From Diogma glabrata (Eukaryota; Arthropoda; Insecta; Diptera; Cylindrotomidae), in NCBI GenBank assembly GCA_963693315.1, contig OY856188.1:269819114-269883113 (forward strand): 64,000 nucleotides of DNA, written 5' to 3'. This document shows positions 12,395-22,683 of the stretch, piece by piece; the stretch's first letter is position 1, and every line of letters begins with the position of its first letter. The notes under the pieces were generated by a model. It searched no databases, was not told the DNA's origin, and was given only the letters and a program-made list of their open reading frames with translations. A program made the translations under genes and the position numbers.

Positions 12395-13729
12395 GTGTCA
12401 TCCCATTCATTAATGAAATTTATTGTAACAATTGCACATAAAATGTAGTTTTTTGACAAAAGATGTATTATTATTTCTATATGATTTTACTAAAAATTAA
12501 GATTTTTTGTAGAGTTCTTTTACATGATCTAGCTCCTTCCACCTCGGACTTATTTTAGCAGATATAAAATATCAGTCTACCTATTTGTAATATGTGGACC
12601 ATACAACACTATAGAGATCTATCTAAATGTCTAAACAACGCCACAAAATGTTTAATTAAGATTAATATGAAAAAACTACTGTTTTTTCTCAGTTTAGATA
12701 CCACGACAGATAATTGCCGCTCAACGGCAACAAGCTCCGTCGCCATATGGTCTAGAATAAATGGCAAAAATATAGGCTTTCTTTGCAAGATCATAAACCT
12801 CCAGAATATAATTTTATAAAATAAAATCCTTGAACTTTTGGAAGTGATTTTTTGTTAGGTTTGATACCTGAGGTAAGTATTTCTTTTAAACCTCCAAAGA
12901 GGAACTTAGGCTGTTCAAACATAGACACGTCATGTGCTCAATTTATTTTTTTAATTTTTGATTTCCGGGTTGTGTAAGCCTTCAAATAACAATGTCGTAG
13001 GATTTAATCATTTTGGAAGACAGAGCATCACAAACCCATTTCGAACCGAGTTGTAGAAACTATTTTCTAGGATCAAACCAAAACACTTTTTATAGTAATT
13101 TGATGCGTAAAAGCCCGAATCTGAGATAAAAAACAAAGAATCTCATACCGTTTCTCCGGAAAATGGAAAAGTTTACTGTTCGTTTCATCGAACACTGGCG
13201 CTGAGTTTATATAAATAAATACTATAAAATTTTCTTTTAAAAAATTTAATGATTTAATTGATATTTTTATTTAGATAAAGATAGAGTTGTAATTTTTAAA
13301 ATAATCTCAATGAACATGTTTATTACAATTTTGGCATATAAAAATTGTGGTTTTTCCACACCCTTTTAATTGACACCAACGAGTTTTTTTTCAAGTTGAC
13401 GCACAATAATGTGCTCTCAAACTCGGTCATCATCCATATTCTCCTTTCTGTGACCATAACCTTGACAATTTGAATCAATTTTTTTTTATTTTTATATTTT
13501 GCGATGAAACTGCAATTTCCATACATTGACCATGAAAGAATAAAGTGTAGAGATCCATAGCGGCCAATAGCACTACTTGCTGCGAATGATCACTTAGTAG
13601 TTTTGGACCCCATTGTCATGAAGGTCCACTCCGCCCATACCTTTACATACTATCGCTAGCTATAGACATATTTTATGCGATTGAAATCCCGTTCGTGAGT
13701 GTGTTTGTCTGTCTGTGAACATGACATCT
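12395..13729. other. No recognised gene
   Basis: AT-rich spacer. The overlapping frames at 12592-12819 (+) and 12609-12794 (-) have no family signature. The 67-residue - strand frame at 13323-13526 likewise. Confidence 0.5.
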
Positions 13730-14115
13730 CAAAAAGTAATTGATGCCGGTTGACTTTTATTTATTATTTAGATAATTATCTGCAGCTGATGATAAATCTG
13801 GCGGTCAGCTGCTGTAGTAGTAGGGTGTGTGGTTGAGTCATTTGATGCCGCTTCAAAATTTATATAATGCATGTTTACACCATAACAATTTTAAAAAAAG
13901 TGATCAGCTGATTGGTGGATGGTGGATTATAGGTCATCTACTCATACATATCTGTATGAAAATGCAATATAGGCAAGTTATTTGATGCCAGATAAAATTC
14001 ATACAGATGACATATAATACTATTAAAACTAAAAGTATGAAAGAAACAATCAACTGCCGGTAAATCAGGGGGAATACGGTCAGCTGAGGTAATAAACAAT
14101 ACAAATGTGGAGTAT
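13730..14115 (+). repeat. Family D repeat (TTTGATGCCG), copy 1
   Basis: Contains TTGATGCCGGTTGACTTTTA, GCAGCTGATGATAAATCTGG, CATTTGATGCCGCTTCAAAA, TGCATGTTTACACCATAACA and GTGATCAGCTGATTGG in that order. The same order recurs at 61525-61795 (+) and, reversed, at 15716-16095. The TTTGATGCC word is repeated at intervals of about 120 bp. Non-coding; probably a non-autonomous DNA element. Confidence 0.65.
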
Positions 14116-14158
14116 ATATAAACGTGTGAATCGTCGATCAAACTATTTGACTTATTAT

Positions 14159-15264
14159 TACTTCGGTTTAAAAAAACCTAAGTACATATTACATTCTCGA
14201 TGTAAAAGTGAAATTTTTATTCCCACTTTGTTGGCATTTCTAAATCTTTTACGGCCTTCTGTTGCAGAAAAATTCATTTGAGCGATTTCTTTCTAAAAAT
14301 AGGTTAACTTAATGGTAATAGCCAAAAGGACGATGTGTTCGATAACTGTAGTGAAAGTGTGTAAAAAATTCTTAAATGTGTCAAAACAAGCAAATTTGCA
14401 TATTTTTAGCTTATAACACATTCGTTTTAAATTGTAAAGAGTAGTAACTAGTAACCATGAATATGGAAAAATCTTAACGGTTGGCATTGGTATATAAGAC
14501 CAAGACCGTGATTATTGTATTATAAGTGTGTCAGAAACCGTATGGTTTTAATTTATTTTCTTACCCAATTTTTTTGAAAAGAATAAAACGAAATGAATTA
14601 TTTGTATGACATAAAATATAATTGAACATGAAATTGGTCATGGAATATGGTTTTATCCGGTTTAAATTCTTCCCAGTTTATAGGAACAGTTGTAAAATAT
14701 CAAGTTGTTTTTTTTTTTTTTTTTTTTAATAAAATGTGTTATGTAATAGGGTTTAGAATATGTGTCACAACAACACATAAATACCTTTTAAGACCTAGGT
14801 CTAGACCTGGGTCCCACAACAACTGGCGTTCTGAGGTGTAGATTAACGCTTTTTTTAAACATCTGTGGGTTGAAGCCACCTGAGACTAAGTGTTCCGGCA
14901 AACTATTCCATTTGTACGCAGTTCGGACAAAGAAGTCTCTCTGCGATCTGCCAGTATGTTGCAGATTAAATTTCGTTTTTTAACAAAATTGTAATTATTT
15001 GGGAGATATTTCTTGAGTAATTTTTTGTCTGATGCCAGACTTCTAAATAACAGAAACAGTTCGAAAATAAGTTTGAATTTTTGATTTTGTAATAATTTTT
15101 TTTTTCTTGTACTTTTACAAAGAATTTTTTGTTTAATATACATCGCTGATTGAAACTAAAAACGAGGTCGTTATAAAAGCCTTTTGCCGAAAACGATTTA
15201 AAAATCCTTAACCCAAACCGAAGTCTTGATACCTCAGAGCCTTGAGATTTCACCCCTTTCATAT
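14159..15264 (+). mobile_element. Helentron-like element split by a LINE
   Basis: The 5' part (14159-14450) begins TACTTCGGTTTA, folds with AACCTAAGTA, and matches the start of the element at 21907 (AAAGTGAAATTTTTATTCCC, GATGTGTTCGATAACTGTA). The 3' part (about 15045-15264) matches its end (CATCGCTG, CCCAAACCGAAGTCTTGATA, CTTGAGATTTCACCCC, ending CATAT before a T run). Between them lies a - strand LINE tail (14705-15044). Both halves are in the same orientation and order, so this is best read as one older element interrupted by the LINE. Divergent from the other copies. Confidence 0.55.
14705..15044 (-). mobile_element. LINE 3' end, copy 2
   Basis: On the - strand the sequence encodes [20 protein letters not shown] and [10 protein letters not shown], with a stop at 14788-14790, then a 3' UTR and an A tail (T run 14707-14727 on the + strand). 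It is the same LINE family as 1063-1260 but extends further 5'. The W-N-S-L-P motif marks the C-terminus of a Jockey/CR1-type ORF2. The 5' end is truncated within the Helentron-like element. Confidence 0.72.
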
Positions 15265-15469
15265 TTTTCATATACATTCACATCAAAAAACAAAAATTCA
15301 AATAATTTATTGAAATGTGGTTACATAAACTACAAAAACACGTTGAAGACTGTCATATGTAAACGTTTGTCTGTCGAATGTATGGATTTAAAAGCATAAA
15401 CAACGTAAATGTGGCACGAGTTGCTGCTTTTACGAAAACATATAAGATTCAATTGATGATAAAATATCT

Positions 15470-15715
15470 CATGCTATGTTACTTACTGCCGCTGTAAAAA
15501 TATGAAAGATACTTTACTGCCGCCATAAAAATGTGAGTTACTTTACTGCCACCGTAAAAAAAAGACAAAATGGCGTTACTTTACAGCCACTTTGATTATT
15601 TGTCAAAAAAGTAAGACTCTTACCTTCTCTTTAGCGAATTTTGACGAAAAAAATATTGTTGCTCACTTAGATTCAATGCTCCCTTAAAACTTTTACTGCC
15701 CCAGCTGAAGGTTTT
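15470..15715 (-). repeat. Family C repeat, copy 2
   Basis: Reverse of the module at 7241: CTTTACTGCCGCCATAAAAA, TTACTTTACTGCCACCGTAA and GGCGTTACTTTACAGCCACT recur here. It abuts a family D repeat at 15716. Confidence 0.6.
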
Positions 15716-16095
15716 ACCTCCGATGTTCCTGCAGCTGATTGTTTCTTTTATACTTTTAATAGTATTTGAAGTTATGATCGTTATGAATTTCATCTGGCAT
15801 CAAATGGCTTAACATATTGCATTTTGATACAGATATATACGAGTAGCTGATCTATAATCCCCCATCCGCCAATCAGTTGATCACATTTTTTTTAATTGTT
15901 ATGGTGTAAATATGCATCATATAAATCTTAGAGCGGCGTCAAATGACTTTCAGAATTCGTTTTTTACCATTTTAAAGTTGTCCCACAGCCACAACCCCTG
16001 CAAGTCTGACGGCTGACTCTTATTTTCTACATCACAAATAATTAATCTATCTATAAAAATTAAATTCAATCGGCATCAAAACACTAACAAAAATG
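15716..16095 (-). repeat. Family D repeat, copy 2
   Basis: Reverse of 13730-14115: GCCAATCAGTTGATCAC, ATTGTTATGGTGTAAATATG, GCGGCGTCAAATGAC and finally CGGCATCAAAAC. Non-coding. Confidence 0.6.
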
Positions 16096-17081
16096 CAACG
16101 CTGCCTCCCGGTCTATAAACAATTTTCTTGGTCTATAAACAAACAAATTCGTTCTTAGCTAAAACTTCAACATCGTCTATACTCCCCAAAACGTACTTAA
16201 CATCTTAACAATCTCTACCGAAAAAGCAAAACTACTAATAAAACAATAATCTGGTTGTAAGACAGGAAAACACCGTTTTGTCGTGAGTGAACATTGTTCC
16301 CGAGAAGCGCTAGTGTCAAGTGGGACAAGAATGCAAACGAAAAACGTTTACATCTGGCGAAGTAAATTATTTTTTCTACGATTTTAAATGTAATAGTTTT
16401 ACATTTTTGGATGTTTCAGTTCCTCATTAGGCAAAAATTTAATCCAGCCGCAGTTCCTTACAAAAAAAAATGAAATACTTTAGAAAAAGAACAGAGTAAG
16501 ATCGATGACTTTACTGGTCAGAGTTTGGAAAGTTTTGTATATCACTCCTTTATTCCGTTTTTGGGAGCAGATGAAAAGCGTGATCTATAGATACACAGGT
16601 GAAAAAGTCGAAATTTGAACTTGACCATTTTTGATTTGTCTAAAACTTGACATATAAGTAGTATGGACAAAATAAAAATACAATTTGTTTTACAATTTTT
16701 TTGCAGTGCATAGTTTGAGCATAGGGGGCACCCCAACATGCATGAAAAATGAAAATTCTGCCAATCCGATGTAACTTTGAAATTAAATTGTTCAAGAACG
16801 GCTATACCGATTTCATCAAACTTTTTTTTGTTTGATAGATGATTAGTTAGTCGTTTGAAAAAAAATTAATTATTGTTTTATAATTAATTTTTAAATAAAA
16901 ATATTAAAAAAACTTTTTTAAAGATGGCGCTAGGGTCGAACACCAATTGGAATTTAATTAATTTTTTTTCTGAAAATAGTTCTATCCTTACTCTAAAATA
17001 TTTCAAAATAACAAAGAGGCGTTAGTTCGTGTTCTCGAGATATTGAATTTTATAGATTTTTAGTCCGACTAAAATTCGAAT
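16096..17081. other. No recognised gene
   Basis: Spacer with no family-level protein similarity. The 65-residue - strand frame at 16542-16739 is unsupported. Confidence 0.5.
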
Positions 17082-17257
17082 TCACTCGATGGCCAGAAGC
17101 TTTTACTATGTCTGACATGGCTGCTGCTACCATAGCTACGACATTTGTCAACAATTACGTATCACGATTCGGTGTTGTACTGCATATTACGAACGATCAA
17201 GGAACGAAAGTTTTAGCCCAACTAGCAAACTTACTTCTCAATTTTGAGTTATACAAG

Positions 17258-19036
17258 TTTAAGCTTCAATAAAGCTTAGCTAAAGCTTCTAAATGGAAGC
17301 TAGTTATATTTTATTTCTATAAAGTTTCGATACAACATCCACAGAGAAGTTCTCTCCACCATCGAAATGAAAGCTTCTAAAATACTTCTATATTTAATAT
17401 TAGAAGCTTGACCGAAACTTATCTACACAACACTAAATAAAGCTTCCGAAAAAAGGTTATAGAAGTTATAGCTGTCATTAGGATTGTAGTTGTTTCGGTT
17501 GTAACTGTTTACAGATCGTATAGAAGCACAGCTGTCATAGTCTAAAAATTACTTCAATATGTGAAACGAAGTATGTCAAACTGTCGGAAGCTATTGCTTC
17601 TATTGTTTCAACTAAATTTAGATGTAGAAAATATAGTTTAATTCAGGGGCTTACTTTTTATGGAAAAAGATATGTGACATGTAATTTGAATGGGTTTATA
17701 TGAAATTGAAGCTTATACGAAATTGAAATCGTTTCGTTTTTGTCAAAAAAGTATTGTGCATAAGGTGGTTTTGTTTTTAATCTATTATTTAGACTTATTT
17801 TGCACAATATAAAATATTTTTTATTTAGAGTCTTCAAATAGACAACAAAATGAATCAAAATCATAATCAATTAGATTAGAGAATCAGAATCAAAAATCAA
17901 CTAGAGTGGAATAAAGAAAATTTAAAGTTTTATAAATAATGGTATATGAATTTTCTTTACATTTCTGAGAGCTAAACTAGTCAGGAAGAACTGAGGCGAT
18001 ACAGTTTCATAATTTAGTCACTCTATTAAAATATGTTACAGCAAATGGATGGGTGCGATATATCGTTGCTCCTTTTGTTATTGTTTTATATTTATATAAC
18101 ATTTTTAAAAATTAACTGCGTTCATCAGCACCTTAGTACGCATGTTGTTGTGACACCTATTAAAAATCCAATTACAAAACTTTTTATTTTAAAAAAAAAT
18201 ATTGTTCAAATAAAGGTGTAAGTACGCTAAAAGTTAATGATTGAAAAAATGTAACCCCTTAATGTTGCTATACCTAAAATCTTTGAACTAATAAAACAAA
18301 TGGAAAATAGATTTTTCAATATTCTTTTACGTCTATCAAAAAGTAACAAAATATTTTAAGAACGTAAACCTCAGATTATGATTTCATCGTTAAAAAACCC
18401 ATTGAAGTTACATGTCACATACCTTTTTCCATGAAAAATAAGCCCCTGAATTATATACTATATTTTCTACATCTTAATTAAAAACAAAATTCTATGGAAG
18501 TCTTATAGAAGCTATTGTTATTGTAACTACTATCAAAGATATTTATTGTTTCTTAACATTTAAATCAGCCGATTGGATAGCGTGCAGGACAAACGATCGA
18601 AGGACCAGGGTTCGAAACATGATGCGACCGTAAACAAAAACTTAAATTTAGACACTATATAAACAACACAACAATAATTACCTTAAAAAAGTGTAGATAT
18701 ATAAAAAAACATTGTAATATTTTTGTCACATTTTTTAATAGCTTCTATAAAACTTCTAAAGATTGCTTAAAACAAGCTATTAGAAGTACTTTACCGAAGC
18801 TATAACTTGTCAAACCATAAATTCTATTCAGCTTGCATAACTGCTTACAAAAGACCTTACCGAAGCTATTTCCGAAGTCATTTACAAATTATAGCTTCGT
18901 TAAAGGCGGGGAAAGTTCTCCAAATGGCCTTTATGGAAACTGTTTAGAAATTTTAAAGAAACTATGAAGGTGGGGAAGTTAGTTTCGGTAAGACTGTTTA
19001 GTGTTTTAAAAGAAGTTAAAATGCTAGTTGGGAGGT
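17258..19036. mobile_element. AGCTTC-rich fold-back insertion in the Gypsy integrase
   Basis: About 1.78 kb separates two adjacent parts of the integrase core. Arms of an inverted repeat are clear at 17620-17697 (GATGTAGAAAATATAGTTTA, CAGGGGCTTACTTTTTATGG) and, reversed, at 18396-18473. The outer arms are rich in AGCTTC/GAAGCT words on both sides (17265-17415 and 18735-18900), as expected of subterminal transposase-binding repeats. The 62-residue frame at 18033-18221 is not recognisable. Exact ends and TSD could not be fixed. Confidence 0.6.
18555..18625 (+). other. tRNA-like promoter boxes (weak)
   Basis: GGATAGCGTGC (A-box-like) followed about 35 bp later by GGTTCGAAAC (B-box-like). No cloverleaf could be closed. 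Possibly a fossil of a tRNA-derived SINE inside the insertion. Confidence 0.25.
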
Positions 19037-19590
19037 TCACATCGGATACGCACAACGGCCTACCATCCATAAGCAAATGGATTGGTAGAATGTTTTATCG
19101 ACCGCTAAAAGCTGCACTTATGGCCAGAGGCAACACCACTCAGTGGAGCTCCAAAATACCAATCATTCTTCTAGGTATTCGAGCTACAGTGAAAAAAGAT
19201 CTGAAGTGCTCACCCGCAAAACTTATCTACGGACAAACACTAAAACTGCCCGGTGAATTCTTCGTTGAAAATCCTGTTTCACAATTGCCAAGTCACGATA
19301 CAGTCATCGATCAACTTTGAAATACTATGCACAATTTAATTCCAACAGCTATACACGACAAAGTAAACAAAACGACATATTTGTACCAAAGTCGCTAGAA
19401 AACTGCGACTACGTTTTTGTTAGGGTTGATAAGATACACACAGGCTTACAAACCCCATATGAAGGCCCATTCAGAATCATACGACGTTTCCGTAAACAGT
19501 TCGTCATCGAGATCAAAGACAAACAATAATCTGTCTCGATCGACAGATTGAAGCCAGCGTATGGTATCTTGTGCTCAGTTGATTGTTCAC

Positions 19591-19835
19591 CAGCTTCTCG
19601 AACAAACAAAGCTGTTCATTTTGAACATACACACTAAATAGGGGCTTTCATCTACTAGGTTAATATATTTAAATCTAAATAAATAATCCCTACAAATAAA
19701 AACTCACTTGCTATAATGGAACATACTCATGACATGAACCGATTGTGAACCTTGCTAAAACTTAATCATTATCACGCCACCCATACGATTAATTAATAAA
19801 TTAATTAATTAATTTAAATACCAAACCATCAAACC
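19591..19835. other. Sequence 3' of the Gypsy remnant
   Basis: No LTR boundary or polypurine tract could be identified with confidence. It contains an ATTAATTAAT run at about 19789-19815. Confidence 0.4.
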
Positions 19836-20010
19836 GGAAGTGACAAACTGGAAATTGATACGCAGAAATATAGGAAACAATACTAAAACTTATATACCAA
19901 GTTTCAATACGATTGAAAGCCAGGATTAGAAGTTATTGAAGATTCAAACTTAAAGGGAACACCTTTAAGGGGGAGAACCTCGCTATTTTGTTCAATACTT
20001 TAAACACATA
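19836..20010 (+). repeat. Family E repeat fragment
   Basis: Contains AAACCGGAAGTGACAAACTG, CGCAGAAATATAGGAAACAA, ATACCAAGTTTCAATACGAT and TTCAAACTTAAAGGG, in the order seen in the units at 26181-26330. Non-coding. Confidence 0.6.
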
Positions 20011-20342
20011 CTTTAAAAACCTTCCTTCATGTTCCAAAATAAAATATTCGTAAATCTGTCACGTTCAAATATTGACGACGAGCTAAATTTGTATGTGCTA
20101 ATTTACAAATTAGGCGCAACATATTTTTATTCTACTTCTAGTTTACTTTAATTCGAAGAGTTTTTGGTGAGTTGTTATCACCTTTGGGAACACAATTTCT
20201 TACATCCAATGCATTATCAATGATCACCTTTGCCTTTGTTTTTTTTTCCAGCCACCATATATCTAATTCTTTTTCAATAACCGTATGATAAATTAACGGT
20301 TAAAATCGACGCTTCGAAGAAGCAGTTTTCTACAACTGCATA

Positions 20343-20460
20343 AATGCAATGCATAAATTGTTATTTATACTAAATTTGATTTTTTTCTTTATTTGTTATT
20401 ACAACTGCAATGCATAAATTGTTATTTATACTAAATTTGATTTTTTTCTTTATTTGTTTT
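20343..20460. repeat. Recent 58-bp tandem duplication
   Basis: TGCAATGCATAAATTGTTAT followed by TTATACTAAATTTGATTTTT and TTCTTTATTTGTT occurs twice back to back (20343-20399 and 20400-20460) with almost no difference. The second copy is joined through ACAACTG. Confidence 0.85.
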
Positions 20461-21600
20461 TTAATTTTAACATAAAAGAAAACTTACTAAAATTTAAGAA
20501 CAGAACAAAATTTAACTATATAAACAAAAAATTAATCTTAAAAACTCAACTCGAATAATTAGATAGTTAAACAGTTAAAACACTTGTGGTACAAAAACTT
20601 ACTGACAACTCTGTTTGATTAAAATTTACATAATCATCTCGATCACACATTTGTTCGAGTATAAATAGTGAGATTCTCCATTTCTTGCTTCTTTTTAGTT
20701 ATATACTCTTCATCGCAAAAAAATTTATAATTTCTCCATATATCTCAATAAAAAGTGCAAGCTAACCATTTCCATATATCATCTCACCAAACAACTTCTA
20801 TACAACTACATAAATTTGAACAGCCGTATTACATCTAAGTGTAATATACTGTGAGTTATGGCTAATCTCTACAAAAAAATATGCATCATTCATGTAGACA
20901 GAAATTTGTATTATTAATTGATATTGTATGATGAAGCAACAAAGCAAAATGTTAAAATATAATTGACTGGCTTATAGCATTCATAAATGCTTTTATGTTT
21001 GTTTCAGTTTAAAGGCCGGAACCGAAACAAATTAGCAAATCATTAGCGATTTTTTTTACATATGAATATTCTCATTTTAGAGTAAAATTCGAAATAGTCC
21101 GTCGTTACAATAGTTCATATGTTAACTGCATACAAATTTTGTTCATGGCTATAAATTGTTTTAAGAAATCCACAAACACACTTAAAAATTTAGAAACACA
21201 ATTTTTGAAACTTACACAGTGAAATACAGTGAATGTGGTCGTGATTTTTGCAACAGAATTATAAACAAAATTCGGCCTATGTAAGTCCATTTAAAATTGG
21301 TACATGAAAAACCTCATCAGAGCCAGTCACAGGACTCTATTGGACATGCTAGCTAGGATATCGAACGTTTGATAATAACATGGTTTGAAAATAACTGTAC
21401 CACACACTGAAGAAAAGGCTTCGACTTGTACAGTTAATGAAAAAACCTAACATGGAAAAAATGGATCGGACAGATCTATTTTGGGCTAAATTTGTTGTCC
21501 TGACCATGGGTTATGATGACAGTCACTGCAACCTTACTTAACCTAACCAACCATTAAAGTTGTAAGTATAAGTTTTTAGTTTTATTATGGATTTTATTTA
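20461..21600. other. No recognised gene
   Basis: AT-rich. A TATAAATAG box at 20660 is the only promoter-like element, and no reading frame follows it. The 61-residue - strand frame at 21105-21290 is unsupported. Confidence 0.45.
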
Positions 21601-21639
21601 ATGTGACGAATTTTCTCTGGGCAAATATTTATTTTTCTT

Positions 21640-21903
21640 TATTTCGGTAATACTGAATGCCGTTACCGGTATTGGAAGCCCAATGTATTTATTTTCATTT
21701 TACTTAACTAATGGTTGAGGCTGGTGAAGCCCATATCACTCTTAAACTAACTTATGAACTACCCAACACCAATACTTAACGTCTAAATCGGGTCTGTAAT
21801 TCTAATCCAAAAAATCCATATTGGATTGGACTGGATTCGAACCGTCGACCCTAACGATGCATAGACTAGGGCGGTAACTCACTCGGCTACACATCGGTCA
21901 ATG
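21640..21903 (-). mobile_element. tRNA-derived SINE-like unit
   Basis: On the - strand the sequence starting near 21900 reads GTGTAGCCGAGTGAGTTA (A box of Ser/Leu tRNA type) and, about 45 bp later, GGTTCGAATCC (a perfect B box). A complete acceptor stem and T stem cannot be closed, so a functional tRNA is unlikely. The tRNA-unrelated body would run to about 21640. A Helentron-like element is inserted right at its 5' side (21907). Confidence 0.5.
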
Positions 21904-21906
21904 TAT

Positions 21907-22683
21907 TACTTCGGTCTGAAAGACCTAAGTACTACATTCATGAGCCAAGAGTGAAATTCTTACCCCCACTTTTTTTGGCATTTCTCGACGTATTAGCACC
22001 TACTGATTCTAAAAAAGCAAAAAAAAATGTATGTCTGCCTGTCAGCCGGCTGGCCGGCCCTCCGTCTTTACCTACGCTGCAGGGAAAACGGCTGGAGGGA
22101 TTTCAAAATTTTTTTTTCTAGAAATAGGTATTCACAAAGGACAGGTCCGAAAGGACGCTGTGTTCGATAACTGTACCGGAAGTGTGTCAAAAAAATCATT
22201 ATGTGTGTCAAAAATAGCAAACTTTCATATTTTTGGCTTGTATTTTGTAATAATTTTTGAAATATTTTTAGAATTTCGGCAAAAGTTTTAATTTTTGATT
22301 TTGTAATAATTTTTGCAATATTTTTAGAATTTTGGAAAAAGTTTGAATTTTTAAGAATTTTTGAAATATTATTGGAATTTAGAAAAAGTTTAAATATTTG
22401 ATTTTATTCTAATTTTTGGAATATTTTTGGAATTTTGAAAAAGTTTGATTTTATTTAATTTAACAATATTTTTGGAATTTTGATTATAATTTTCCGGCAA
22501 TGTATTGAGGTTTCGTGTTAGTTTTGTAATAAATTTTTAAAAGAGTTATGTTTGATATACATCGCTGCCCAAAACTAAAAACCATATCCTCATAAAAGTT
22601 TTTTGCCGAAAACTATATCAAAATCCCTAACCCAGACCGAAGTCTTGATATCTCAGAGCTGTGAGATTTCAGCCCCTCCATAT
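21907..22683 (+). mobile_element. Complete Helentron-like non-autonomous element (family A)
   Basis: The 5' end TACTTCGGTCTG is the first arm of an asymmetric inverted repeat and also folds with AGACCTAAGTA just inside. The second arm, CAGACCGAAGTC (about 22634), lies about 40 bp before the 3' end and is followed by the hairpin ATCTCAGAGCTGTGAGAT and CCCCTCCATAT. The element sits between T and T (…GTAT | … | TTTTAA) with no duplication needed. The centre is AT-rich tandem sequence. Asymmetric inverted repeats, a subterminal 3' hairpin, a repetitive centre and T|T insertion are the known structure of DINE-1/Helentron-type rolling-circle elements. There is no Rep-helicase frame, so it is non-autonomous. 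Other copies lie at 1540, 14159, 55138 and 59505. The 86-residue frame at 22031-22291 is not considered real. Confidence 0.62.

Larger units (their letters stand above)
17082..19590 (+). pseudogene. Ty3/Gypsy integrase remnant, split by an insertion
   Basis: The first part (17087-17257) reads WPEAFTMSDMAAATIATTFV, then VSRFGVVLHITNDQGTKV: the integrase core with D-x-A-A and the T-D-Q-G motif (here N-D-Q-G). After a 1.8-kb insertion it resumes at about 19041 with RIRTTAYHP, a TAA where Q is expected, then ANGLVE (the HPQ-A-N-G-x-V-E motif). Next come PLKAALMARGNTTQWSS and CSPAKLIYGQTLKLPGEFF (19110-19270), and the C-terminal SH3-like part with GPFRIIRRFRKQFVIEI (19460-19530). At least two frameshifts (near 19100 and 19320) and one stop break it. 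No gag, protease or LTR could be recognised. Confidence 0.85.

Noticed and set aside
12095..12448. 117-residue frame rich in I, D, Y and R
   Set aside because: It is the translation of the ATCGAT array in one of several equally open frames.
21525..21560. ACTTAACCTAACC-type telomere-like words
   Set aside because: Only one or two irregular units; not a (TTAGG)n array.
21820..21903. Functional tRNA gene on the - strand
   Set aside because: A and B boxes are good, but the acceptor and T stems do not close.
22031..22291. 86-residue frame shared in part with 56394-56783 (-)
   Set aside because: The shared stretch comes from the common Helentron-like sequence. Frames start outside or break differently in each copy and match no Rep, helicase or endonuclease.
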